This document shows positions 43,522 to 50,750 of a stretch of DNA of 64,000 nt, piece by piece. Position 1 is the first letter of the stretch. Every line of letters starts with the position of its first letter. Source of the DNA: an uncultured Lachnospiraceae bacterium. Lineage in GTDB: Bacteria; Bacillota; Clostridia; Lachnospirales; Lachnospiraceae. The translations under genes and the position numbers were made by a program. Under the pieces are notes generated by a model, which did not search any database, had not been told where the DNA came from, and worked only from the letters and a program-made list of their open reading frames with translations. Location of the stretch: the NCBI GenBank assembly GCA_934293575.1, contig CAKQYU010000002.1:124001-188000 (forward strand). Direction: 5' to 3'.

Positions 43522-44334
43522 ATGCATACAATATTGAGTATTGCGGGTTCGGATTCGTCCGGCGGAGCGGGAATTCAGGCGGACTTAAAGACAATCACCT
43601 GTTTAGGGGAATACGGAATGACAGTGATTACGGCATTGACCGCACAAAATACAATGGGAGTGGATTTGGTGGAAAACGCATCCGTGCCGATGGTAAAGGC
43701 GCAGATAGATGCGGTTATGAAAGATATTTTTCCGGATGCAATGAAACTCGGAATGATTGCAACACCTCAGATTATGGAAGCAATCTGTGAAAAATTACAG
43801 GAATATCCGGTTAAAAATGTGGTCGTGGATCCGGTTATGGTGGCTACTTCCGGCAGCAGTCTGATGGAGAATGAAACAGTAGTCTGTTTGCGGGAAAAAC
43901 TCATTCCATTAGCGGATATTATCACACCGAATTTACAAGAGGCTGAGGTATTAAGTAAGATGCAGATATTAAACCGGGAGGATATGGTAGAAGCTGCCCG
44001 GAAAATAGGGGAAACATATCAGGGAGCCATTCTGATTAAGGGAGGACATTTGATAGAGGAAGCAGCCGATTTGTTATATGAAAACGGAGAAATCACCTGG
44101 TATGTCGGAAAACGATATGATAATGAGAATACGCATGGAACCGGTTGTACTTTGTCTTCTGCAATTGCAACCTTTTTAGCGAAAGGTTATAATATGAAAG
44201 AAAGTGTGGGACGTGCCAAACAATATGTTGCGGATGCAATTGCGGCAGATTTGAATCTGGGAAACGGGCATGGACCGCTCTGGCACAACCATAAGATTTC
44301 ATATGAAATAAACGAAGGAATACAGGAGGTATAA
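43522..44334 (+). CDS. thiD: hydroxymethylpyrimidine (phosphate) kinase
   Basis: This 270-aa ribokinase-fold enzyme phosphorylates HMP and HMP-phosphate. It opens with SIAGSDSSGGAGIQADLKT and carries the C-terminal anion hole NTHGTGCTLSSAIATFLA. I use ATG 43522, preceded by GGGAGG, rather than an upstream ATG at 43507 that would overlap the HAD gene. It links the HMP made by ThiC to ThiE. Confidence 0.96.
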   Translation: MHTILSIAGSDSSGGAGIQADLKTITCLGEYGMTVITALTAQNTMGVDLVENASVPMVKAQIDAVMKDIFPDAMKLGMIATPQIMEAICEKLQEYPVKNVVVDPVMVATSGSSLMENETVVCLREKLIPLADIITPNLQEAEVLSKMQILNREDMVEAARKIGETYQGAILIKGGHLIEEAADLLYENGEITWYVGKRYDNENTHGTGCTLSSAIATFLAKGYNMKESVGRAKQYVADAIAADLNLGNGHGPLWHNHKISYEINEGIQEV

Positions 44335-44335
44335 G

Positions 44336-45298
44336 ATGTATCTGGTATTTGATGTTGGGGGAACCTTTATAAAATATGCGTGGATGGATATTGATGGGAA
44401 TATTGAGGATTCCGGTAAGATTCCGACTATGCGTAAGGATAACAATACAATAGAAGATTTTATTGATGCAATCGGTAAAATATATGATGAATTTAAGCAA
44501 AGAGGAACGGTGGAAGGAATTGCAATGGACGTTCCCGGTCAGGTAGATGTAGAAAACGGCATTGTATATGGTGGAGGAGCAATCCGTTATCTTGACCGTG
44601 TGAATTTGCAGGAAGTGATAGGAAAACGCTGTGACGGTGTCCGTGTTTCCGTTGAAAATGATGGTAAGTGTGCGGCACTGGCTGAGGTCTGGCGCGGAAA
44701 TGCAAAGGATGTAAATAATGCGTGTGTACTGATATTCGGAACCGGAATCGGTGGCGGAATTATCATAGACCGTAAGGTACATCATGGAAACCGGATGGTG
44801 GCGGGAGAACTGTCATGGCATATCTGTGATATGAAAAGAGAGGATGTTGATCATTTGGTTCCGGAAACGGAATTATCAACGGTTGAGGATGTATTTGATA
44901 CATTATCTTATTTTGATACCGTGCATTGCGGAACGGCACCATTGGTGCATCGTGTAGCCAAGGAAAAGGGATTAAAAGATGAAGAGGTATCCGGCGAACT
45001 GATTTATGAGTGGGCGAATGCGGGGGATGCTATTGCAATCAATGCATTGGAAGATACCTATTTCAGTATTGCAAAATTATGTTTTAATATGTGCGTAACA
45101 ATCGATCCGGACATTATCCTAATCGGTGGCGGAATCAGTGCGGAACCGAAGTTTTTGCAGGGAATACAAAGGTACATTGATAAAATAAAGCGTGTGACGG
45201 AAATTTATTCCGGTGTAAAAATTGATGTCTGCAAGTATCATAATCGTTCCAATCTGTTAGGTGCACTGTATAATTTCAAACAAAAGTATCATTGCTGA
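44336..45298 (+). CDS. ROK family sugar kinase/regulator-like protein
   Basis: This 320-aa protein has the ROK ATP-binding start FDVGGTFIKYA, the catalytic-site region AMDVPGQVDVENG and the phosphate loop GTGIGGGIIIDR. It lacks the CxCGxxGC zinc motif found in most ROK kinases and also has no N-terminal DNA-binding domain. It probably phosphorylates a hexose or amino sugar. It follows thiD by one base and so probably falls under the TPP switch, which is odd for a sugar kinase. Confidence 0.9.
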   Translation: MYLVFDVGGTFIKYAWMDIDGNIEDSGKIPTMRKDNNTIEDFIDAIGKIYDEFKQRGTVEGIAMDVPGQVDVENGIVYGGGAIRYLDRVNLQEVIGKRCDGVRVSVENDGKCAALAEVWRGNAKDVNNACVLIFGTGIGGGIIIDRKVHHGNRMVAGELSWHICDMKREDVDHLVPETELSTVEDVFDTLSYFDTVHCGTAPLVHRVAKEKGLKDEEVSGELIYEWANAGDAIAINALEDTYFSIAKLCFNMCVTIDPDIILIGGGISAEPKFLQGIQRYIDKIKRVTEIYSGVKIDVCKYHNRSNLLGALYNFKQKYHC

Positions 45299-45353
45299 TA
45301 TACATTTGATGAAACATATTGAAAAAACAGTTCACAAAATCTTCACAAAATAA

Positions 45354-45395
45354 TTAGCACTCACCTCTTGACAGTGCTAACAATCGGTGCTATAA
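45354..45395 (+). promoter_or_regulatory. CIRCE operator and promoter of hsp20-1
   Basis: TTAGCACTC, nine bases and CAGTGCTAA at 45354-45380 match the CIRCE element with one mismatch. TTGACA (45368-45373) lies inside it, and TATAAC follows after 17 bases. HrcA bound here would block the promoter until heat stress. Confidence 0.93.
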
Positions 45396-45398
45396 CAT

Positions 45399-45567
45399 AG
45401 TTAAAGATAAGGAAAGGAAATAAAAAGACCAATCCGAATCTGTAACTAACAATTGACACTTCAGGTTTCTCTGATGGTGCTAATAATACAAAAGTCTAAG
45501 TGCCTATGAGTTCATTTGAATTTCATATTTCCGACACTTGTCACAAGAAGGAAAGGAGTAATGACTT
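45399..45567 (+). other. 169-base leader of hsp20-1, no gene
   Basis: No gene is visible. The segment includes a lone CIRCE half-site (GGTGCTAA near 45477) and a TTGACA at 45453 with no matching -10 box. I saw no fourU or ROSE-type thermometer near the ribosome site. Confidence 0.4.
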
Positions 45568-46047
45568 ATGTTAAGACCTAGTATTTTTGGAGAGAGCTTA
45601 TTTGATGATTGGATGGATGATTTCCCATTTGGTAAGGATTTTGAGAAACAGATTGAAAAAGAGATGCTTCCGGCAAAGAATCCATTGTATGGTAAACATG
45701 CAAAGAACCTGATGAAGACAGATGTCCGTGAGACAGATGACAGCTATGAAGTAGATATTGACTTGCCAGGTTTTAAGAAAGATGAAGTAACGGCACAGTT
45801 GAATGATGGATATATTACCATTTCCGCTGCAAAGGGACTTGATAAAGATGAAAAAGATAAGAAAACCGGTAAGTATATCAGGAAAGAACGTTATGCCGGT
45901 AGCTTAAGCAGAAGCTTCTATGTTGGAGAGAATCTGACACAGGATGAGATTTCCGCTAAGTTTGAGAATGGTATTCTTCAGCTGACAATTCCGAAGAAGG
46001 ATGCGAAAGCAGTTGAAGGCAGTAACTTTATTTCCATTGAAGGATAA
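45568..46047 (+). CDS. Hsp20 / alpha-crystallin small heat-shock protein (1)
   Basis: This 159-aa chaperone has an alpha-crystallin domain at about 48-140 (TDVRETDDSYEVDIDLPGF, RKERYAGSLSRSFYV) and the C-terminal IxI-type motif LTIPKKD. It holds unfolding proteins in a state that ClpB and other machines can rescue. The gene is under CIRCE control. Ribosome site is GGAAAGGAG. Its paralogue at 57.9 kb is also CIRCE-controlled. Confidence 0.95.
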   Translation: MLRPSIFGESLFDDWMDDFPFGKDFEKQIEKEMLPAKNPLYGKHAKNLMKTDVRETDDSYEVDIDLPGFKKDEVTAQLNDGYITISAAKGLDKDEKDKKTGKYIRKERYAGSLSRSFYVGENLTQDEISAKFENGILQLTIPKKDAKAVEGSNFISIEG

Positions 46048-46083
46048 CAGGTCCATAGTTAAGAAAGAAAAGAGGCGATTGAT

Positions 46084-46158
46084 ATGGACAAAAATCCAAA
46101 ACATCCGTTAAAGAAGAAACAGAAAGTAAAAGATAAAAAGAAACACGTTTATGAATAG
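46084..46158 (+). CDS. 24-aa lysine-rich peptide
   Basis: A short frame encodes 24 residues, MDKNPKHPLKK and onward, eleven of them lysine, plus two histidines. It has a fair ribosome site (AGAGGCG at 46070-46076, spacing seven). It lies 36 bases after the Hsp20 stop and before the terminator, so it would be made from the CIRCE-controlled mRNA. The composition suggests binding to nucleic acid or acidic surfaces. No homologue is known to me. Confidence 0.5.
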   Translation: MDKNPKHPLKKKQKVKDKKKHVYE

Positions 46159-46175
46159 AACGCTGAATGAGAAAG

Positions 46176-46208
46176 AACCTTCGGTAGCTAGGCTGCCGGA
46201 GGTTTTTT
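46176..46208 (+). terminator. intrinsic terminator of hsp20-1 operon
   Basis: AACCTTCGGTAG pairs with CTGCCGGAGGTT (12 bp, two G-U) over a 5-base loop, then six T residues. Confidence 0.9.
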
Positions 46209-46245
46209 CATACAAAAACTAAATTGTTTAAATTTTCTGACAATT

Positions 46246-46288
46246 TTAGCACTCAACTATTGACAGTGCTAACAACTTGTGTTATTTT
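46246..46288 (+). promoter_or_regulatory. CIRCE operator and promoter of clpB
   Basis: TTAGCACTC, nine bases and CAGTGCTAA at 46246-46272 form a CIRCE element with one mismatch. TTGACA at 46260-46265 lies inside, and TATTTT at 46283-46288 follows after 17 bases. Confidence 0.92.
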
Positions 46289-46355
46289 ATGATTGTAATA
46301 AAAAATGCCTGTAAAAATACGAGGCATCGGATAGAGAATGAAAGGTGGGATTGAT

Positions 46356-48935
46356 ATGAACGCAGAAAAATTTACAAAGAAATCATTACAAGTAGTAGAA
46401 AATTGCGAGAAGCTTGCCTATGAATATAACAATCAGGAAATTGATCAGGAGCATATTTTATACAGTTTGATTACGGTAGATGACAGCCTGATTGCAAAAT
46501 TAATTGAGAAGATGGATATTGATTTGCAGCATTTTTCAAAAGAAGCGGAAAAATTAGTTGCATATCGTCCGAAGGTATCCGGAGGAAATCTATTTACAAG
46601 TTCCGATTTCCAAAAGACTTTTGTGGAGGCTGAAAAAGAAGCGGATCAGATGGGAGATTCCTATATTTCGGTTGAACATATTTTCCTTGCTCTTTTAAAA
46701 CGTCCGAATAAGGCTTTGAAAGGTCTGTTTATGGGTTATGGAATTACAACCGAACGTTTCTTGAAGGTGTTGGCTGAGGTTCGTGGTAATCAGAAGGTAG
46801 AAAGTGATAATCCGGAAGCAACTTATGACAGCCTTGAAAAATATGGATATGATCTGGTAAAGAGAGCGAGAGAGCAGAAATTAGACCCTGTTATCGGAAG
46901 GGACTCCGAGATACGAAATATTATAAGGATTTTATCAAGAAAAACCAAAAACAATCCGGTATTAATCGGTGAACCCGGTGTTGGTAAAACAGCAGCGGTA
47001 GAAGGTCTGGCACAGCGGATTGTGCAGGGTGATGTTCCGGAAGGACTAAAGGATAAGCAGATTTTTGCCTTGGATATGGGTGCATTGATTGCAGGTGCAA
47101 AATATCGTGGTGAGTTTGAGGAACGATTAAAGGCAGTTTTGGATGAGGTAAAAAATTCAAACGGTGAAATTATTTTATTTATTGATGAATTACACACCAT
47201 TGTCGGTGCAGGTAAAACCGATGGTTCACTGGATGCCGGTAATATGTTAAAGCCTATGCTTGCAAGAGGTGAGTTACACTGTATCGGTGCAACAACCTTA
47301 GATGAATACCGTAAGTACATTGAAACGGATGCTGCATTGGAACGTCGTTTCCAGCCGGTTATGGTGAATGAACCAACAGTAGAGGATACCATTTCTATCT
47401 TAAGAGGTTTGAAGAACCGTTATGAAGTTTATCACGGTGTGAAAATTACAGACGGTGCCATTGTTGCCGCTGCAACGTTATCTAACCGGTATATTTCGGA
47501 TCGGTTCTTACCGGATAAGGCAATTGACCTTGTTGATGAAGCTTGTGCGTTGATTAAGACGGAATTGGATTCCATGCCGGTAGAGCTGGATGAAATCCGG
47601 CGTAGAATGATGCAGCTGGAAATTGAAGAAGCTGCCCTTAAGAATGAGGAAGACCGATTAAGTAAGGAGCGTTTGGAAAAATTACAGGAAGAACTCCTGG
47701 AGTTGAAGGAAAAATTTGCTTCTCTGAAGGCGGATTGGGATAATGAGAAACAAGGTGTTGACAAGGTTCGTGAATTAAAAGGCGAAATTGAGCAGACCAA
47801 TAATGAAATTAAAATTGCACAAAGAGATTATGATTTGAACAAGGCCGCAGAATTACAATACGGTAAACTTCCACAGTTGCAAAAGGAACTGGAGGAATTG
47901 GAATCAAAGGAAGGCAACAAAGAAAAGAACCTAGTGCATGAAAGCGTAACGGAAGAAGAGATTGCCGGTATTGTATCAAAATGGACCGGTATTCCGGTAG
48001 CAAAGCTGACGGAAACAGAGCGAAACAAAACCTTACATCTCGCAGATGTATTGCATGAAAAGGTAGTCGGACAGGATGAGGCTGTTAGCCTGGTATCCGA
48101 TGCGATTATGCGTTCAAAGGCGGGAATTAAGGATCCGACCAAACCGATTGGTTCCTTCTTATTCTTAGGACCTACCGGTGTTGGTAAGACAGAGCTTGCA
48201 AAAACATTGGCGCAGGCGTTATTTGACAATGAGGCAAATATGGTTCGAATCGATATGAGTGAATACATGGAGAAACATTCTGTGGCTCGTTTGATCGGAG
48301 CGCCTCCGGGATATGTCGGTTATGATGAAGGTGGTCAGCTGACGGAAGCTGTTCGAAGAAAACCATATTGTGTTGTTTTGTTTGATGAAATCGAGAAAGC
48401 ACATCCGGATGTATTTAATGTGCTGTTACAGGTGTTAGATGATGGACGGATTACCGATTCAAAGGGTAAAACCGTTGACTTTAAAAATACCATTTTGATT
48501 ATGACTTCCAATATCGGTTCTTCTTATCTGTTGGAAGGAATTGACGAAAACGGAGAGATTAAGGAGGATGCAAAGAATCAGGTATTGGATGATTTGAAGA
48601 TGCATTTCCGTCCGGAGTTTTTGAATCGTTTGGATGAGACTATTTTATTTAAACCTTTGACAAAGGATAATATTGGAAACATCATTACATTGTTGACGAA
48701 GGATTTGAATGAGCGGTTAATCGACAAGGAGTTATCACTTGAGATAACGGATGCAGCAAAGGCATTTATTGCAGAACACGGATATGATCCGGTATATGGT
48801 GCCCGTCCGCTGAAACGTTATCTGCAAAAACATGTAGATACCTTGGTTGCAAAATTAATCCTAGAGGGCAATATCAAGCTTGGTTCTACCATAACGATAG
48901 ATGTGGAAAATGAACAGCTGGTTGCAAGGTTGTGA
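46356..48935 (+). CDS. clpB: ATP-dependent disaggregase ClpB
   Basis: This 859-aa protein has the ClpB order: N-terminal repeat domain (1-145), AAA+ 1 with GEPGVGKTAAVEG, a coiled-coil middle domain (about 400-525, rich in Glu and Lys) that distinguishes it from ClpC and ClpA, AAA+ 2 with GPTGVGKTELAKT and DEIEKAHPDV, and a C-terminal ARPLKRYLQ region. It pulls proteins out of aggregates with DnaK. ATG 46356 follows GGTGGG. CIRCE control is seen here; dnaK and groEL are not in the window. Confidence 0.97.
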   Translation: MNAEKFTKKSLQVVENCEKLAYEYNNQEIDQEHILYSLITVDDSLIAKLIEKMDIDLQHFSKEAEKLVAYRPKVSGGNLFTSSDFQKTFVEAEKEADQMGDSYISVEHIFLALLKRPNKALKGLFMGYGITTERFLKVLAEVRGNQKVESDNPEATYDSLEKYGYDLVKRAREQKLDPVIGRDSEIRNIIRILSRKTKNNPVLIGEPGVGKTAAVEGLAQRIVQGDVPEGLKDKQIFALDMGALIAGAKYRGEFEERLKAVLDEVKNSNGEIILFIDELHTIVGAGKTDGSLDAGNMLKPMLARGELHCIGATTLDEYRKYIETDAALERRFQPVMVNEPTVEDTISILRGLKNRYEVYHGVKITDGAIVAAATLSNRYISDRFLPDKAIDLVDEACALIKTELDSMPVELDEIRRRMMQLEIEEAALKNEEDRLSKERLEKLQEELLELKEKFASLKADWDNEKQGVDKVRELKGEIEQTNNEIKIAQRDYDLNKAAELQYGKLPQLQKELEELESKEGNKEKNLVHESVTEEEIAGIVSKWTGIPVAKLTETERNKTLHLADVLHEKVVGQDEAVSLVSDAIMRSKAGIKDPTKPIGSFLFLGPTGVGKTELAKTLAQALFDNEANMVRIDMSEYMEKHSVARLIGAPPGYVGYDEGGQLTEAVRRKPYCVVLFDEIEKAHPDVFNVLLQVLDDGRITDSKGKTVDFKNTILIMTSNIGSSYLLEGIDENGEIKEDAKNQVLDDLKMHFRPEFLNRLDETILFKPLTKDNIGNIITLLTKDLNERLIDKELSLEITDAAKAFIAEHGYDPVYGARPLKRYLQKHVDTLVAKLILEGNIKLGSTITIDVENEQLVARL

Positions 48936-48952
48936 TAAGTGCGGTAAATAAG

Positions 48953-48992
48953 AAAAATGACAATCACTTAGATAGGTGGTTGTCATTTTTTT
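48953..48992 (+). terminator. intrinsic terminator after clpB
   Basis: AAAAATGACAATCAC pairs with GTGGTTGTCATTTTT (one G-U). The stem sequence recurs as the terminator at 50085-50126, after the first Rpn gene. Confidence 0.85.
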
Positions 48993-49074
48993 GCTTTTTT
49001 ATTCTTGGCATAAACTTCTAACATTGATATCAGAAATTTCTATACAATGAAATCCATATCACTTTCATTTCATA

Positions 49075-49096
49075 AAAGTTCTAGAATATTTCATTG
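49075..49096 (+). promoter_or_regulatory. conserved TTCTAGAA box
   Basis: AAAGTTCTAGAATATTTCAT followed by TG ends exactly 45 bases before the start codon, as at the Rpn-family gene at 13.3 kb. The following bases also form a small inverted repeat (ATTTCA/TGAAAT). Confidence 0.75.
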
Positions 49097-49104
49097 TGGT
49101 GAAA

Positions 49105-49133
49105 TTGCATTTGGAAAATGAATTTGTTAGACT
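49105..49133 (+). promoter_or_regulatory. near-leaderless promoter of Rpn gene 1
   Basis: TTGCAT at 49105-49110 and TAGACT at 49128-49133 are 17 bases apart. The start would fall at about 49140, two bases before the ATG. There is no ribosome-binding site before this ATG. Confidence 0.65.
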
Positions 49134-49141
49134 GAAACCAG

Positions 49142-50074
49142 ATGAATTCATACTCTTATGCTATAGCGGAAAGCACAGGAAAGAAAATGAAAGAAACAAG
49201 AAGACGGAAACCGTTAGAGGAACTGAATGCGTTTGATGGATTTATGTTCAATGAACTGATGAATCAGGAGGACAGGGAACAGGCAAAGGATTTCTGTCGG
49301 ACAATATTGGAACCGATTGTCAACCGGAAAATCGGGAAGATAGAAGTATTGTCCCAGCATATGCTGCAAGGATTGGACAGTGAACACCATGGAATCCAGA
49401 TGGATGCCTATGTAAGGGAGTATCCGGATGATGATTCACAGGTGGAGGTTTTGTTAGAACCTGCCATTTATGATATTGAACCCAATGATTATGTGGAAGC
49501 TTCCGAAGAGAAACGGACGCGGTATTACCATGCCCTGATTGACCATCATATATTGGAAAGTGGGGAAAAGTATGAGAAGTTAGAGCGGGTGTTTGTAATA
49601 TTTATATTAAAGTATGATCCGTTTGGTTTGGATCGTATGATGTATACGATAAAACGCCGTTGTATGGAAGAACCGGATATGCCTTATGAAGATGGGGACA
49701 CAACGATATTTTTATATGTATATGGAAAGAAAGATATTCCTAGTCAGAAGTTACAGAATATGTTAAGATACCTTGTAGACAGCAGAGAAGAGAATGCGAA
49801 GGACGAGGATTTAAAGAGACTCAGTCAGATGTTAAAGAATGTAAAGGCGAACAAGAGAGTAGGTGAGCAATACATGCATACATGGATGAGAGAACAGCAT
49901 ATTCGGGAAGAGGCAAAGCAGGAAGGAATGGAAGAAGGAGCAGAACAACTGTTGGTACAATTAATTTGTACAAAGTTGAATGCAGGAATGGATATTCCGA
50001 CCATTGCCAAAGACCTTGTGCAAAAGGAAGAATATATTGAGGAATTGATTGAAAGATATCAGTTACAGGATTAA
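49142..50074 (+). CDS. Rpn family nuclease-type protein
   Basis: This 310-aa protein belongs to the Rpn family of PD-(D/E)XK-type proteins. The nuclease part is about residues 20-195: FMFNELMNQ near the start, IQMDAYVRE with the likely metal-binding Asp, AIYDIEPND, then TRYYHALIDHHILESGEKY and FILKYDPFGLDRMMYTI. A helical, charged C-terminal region follows (about 198-265), ending in a distinct 45-residue tail. The third catalytic position reads IEPN rather than IExQ/K, which I think is normal in this subfamily. The opening MNSYSYAIAEST and the promoter are shared with the next gene. Function is inferred: DNA cleavage in recombination or defence. Confidence 0.85.
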   Translation: MNSYSYAIAESTGKKMKETRRRKPLEELNAFDGFMFNELMNQEDREQAKDFCRTILEPIVNRKIGKIEVLSQHMLQGLDSEHHGIQMDAYVREYPDDDSQVEVLLEPAIYDIEPNDYVEASEEKRTRYYHALIDHHILESGEKYEKLERVFVIFILKYDPFGLDRMMYTIKRRCMEEPDMPYEDGDTTIFLYVYGKKDIPSQKLQNMLRYLVDSREENAKDEDLKRLSQMLKNVKANKRVGEQYMHTWMREQHIREEAKQEGMEEGAEQLLVQLICTKLNAGMDIPTIAKDLVQKEEYIEELIERYQLQD

Positions 50075-50084
50075 ACTTAAGCGT

Positions 50085-50126
50085 AAAATGACAATCACTT
50101 TATTCGTAAGTGATTGTCATTTTTTA
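50085..50126 (+). terminator. intrinsic terminator after Rpn gene 1
   Basis: AAAATGACAATCACTT pairs perfectly with AAGTGATTGTCATTTT over a 7-base loop. The stem resembles the clpB terminator, so the duplicated unit probably includes terminator plus promoter plus gene. Confidence 0.9.
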
Positions 50127-50199
50127 TTTTTGGCATAAACTTCTAACATTGATATCAGAAATTTCTAAATAATGAAATCCCTGTCACTTCCATTTCATA

Positions 50200-50221
50200 A
50201 AAGTTCTAGAATATTTCATCG
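50200..50221 (+). promoter_or_regulatory. conserved TTCTAGAA box (copy B)
   Basis: The block is the same as 49075-49096 apart from one base (CATCG for CATTG) and again ends 45 bases before the start codon. Confidence 0.72.
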
Positions 50222-50229
50222 TGGTGAAA

Positions 50230-50258
50230 TTGCATTTGGAAAATGAATTTGTTAGACT
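50230..50258 (+). promoter_or_regulatory. near-leaderless promoter of Rpn gene 2
   Basis: TTGCAT (50230-50235), 17 bases and TAGACT (50253-50258) lie at the same distances from the ATG as in copy A. Confidence 0.62.
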
Positions 50259-50266
50259 GAAACCAG

Positions 50267-50641
50267 ATGAATTCATACTCTTATGCTATAGCGGAAAGCA
50301 CAGGAAAGAAAGATATTCCTAGTCAGAAGTTACAGAATATGTTAAGATACCTTGTAGACAGCAGAGAAGAGAATGCGAAGGACGAGGATTTAAAGAGACT
50401 CAGTCAGATGTTAAAGAATGTAAAGGCGAACAAGAGAGTAGGTGAGCAATACATGCATACATGGATGAGAGAACAGCATATTCGGGAAGAAGCGAAGCAG
50501 GAAGGAATGGAAGAAACTACGAAAGATATTATTAGGAATATGTATCGGAATGGGTTTTCCTTGACCCAAATTATGACTGCAACGAATGTAACGAAAGAAC
50601 TCATTGCCCGGATCGTTGCACAGGAAACCGATGAATTATAA
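50267..50641 (+). CDS. Rpn paralogue lacking the nuclease domain
   Basis: This 124-aa protein has the same first 15 residues as the Rpn gene before it, then continues at that protein's residue 198 (KDIPSQKLQNMLRYLVDS), so the whole nuclease part is missing. The frame is intact. It ends in a different tail after QEGMEE (TTKDIIRNMYRNGFSLTQ and onward, versus GAEQLLVQLICTKLNAG). The mechanism is an in-frame deletion of 546 bp between two GGAAAGAAA copies. It may be a decaying copy. It may also be an expressed C-terminal domain that binds its full-length sibling, like the RpnS products of E. coli. Confidence 0.75.
   Translation: MNSYSYAIAESTGKKDIPSQKLQNMLRYLVDSREENAKDEDLKRLSQMLKNVKANKRVGEQYMHTWMREQHIREEAKQEGMEETTKDIIRNMYRNGFSLTQIMTATNVTKELIARIVAQETDEL
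50312..50515 (+). repeat. 204-bp near-identical copy of 49733-49936
   Basis: This segment repeats the C-terminal helical region of Rpn gene 1 with very few changes (GAAGCG for GAGGCA near its end). After it, the two genes diverge at once into unrelated tails. Confidence 0.88.
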
Positions 50642-50750
50642 TAATGAATTTATTATATTAGTTTTTTGGAATATAACTTGCGTATTCTGGTTATTAATTG
50701 TAGAATAAAAACGGAAGCAATATATATGAATATAATACGGAGGATTAGTT

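Larger units (their letters stand above)
49005..49186 (+). repeat. direct repeat copy A (Rpn promoter block)
   Basis: This 182-bp block, from TTGGCATAAAC to the GGAAAGAAA at 49178-49186, recurs at 50130-50311 with no insertion or deletion (offset 1125) and only a few base changes. It contains the TTCTAGAA box, the promoter and the first 15 codons of the gene. Confidence 0.9.
50130..50311 (+). repeat. direct repeat copy B (Rpn promoter block)
   Basis: This is the second copy of the 182-bp block at 49005-49186. It ends at GGAAAGAAA (50303-50311), where the sequence jumps to the counterpart of 49733. Confidence 0.9.

Noticed and set aside
45399..45567. RNA thermometer in the long hsp20-1 leader
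   Set aside because: No fourU run or ROSE-like motif pairs with the ribosome site. CIRCE explains the heat control.
50267..50641. Simple pseudogene call for the truncated Rpn copy
   Set aside because: The deletion is in frame, the promoter and start are intact, and the frame ends in a full new tail. It is therefore listed as a gene, with decay as the alternative.
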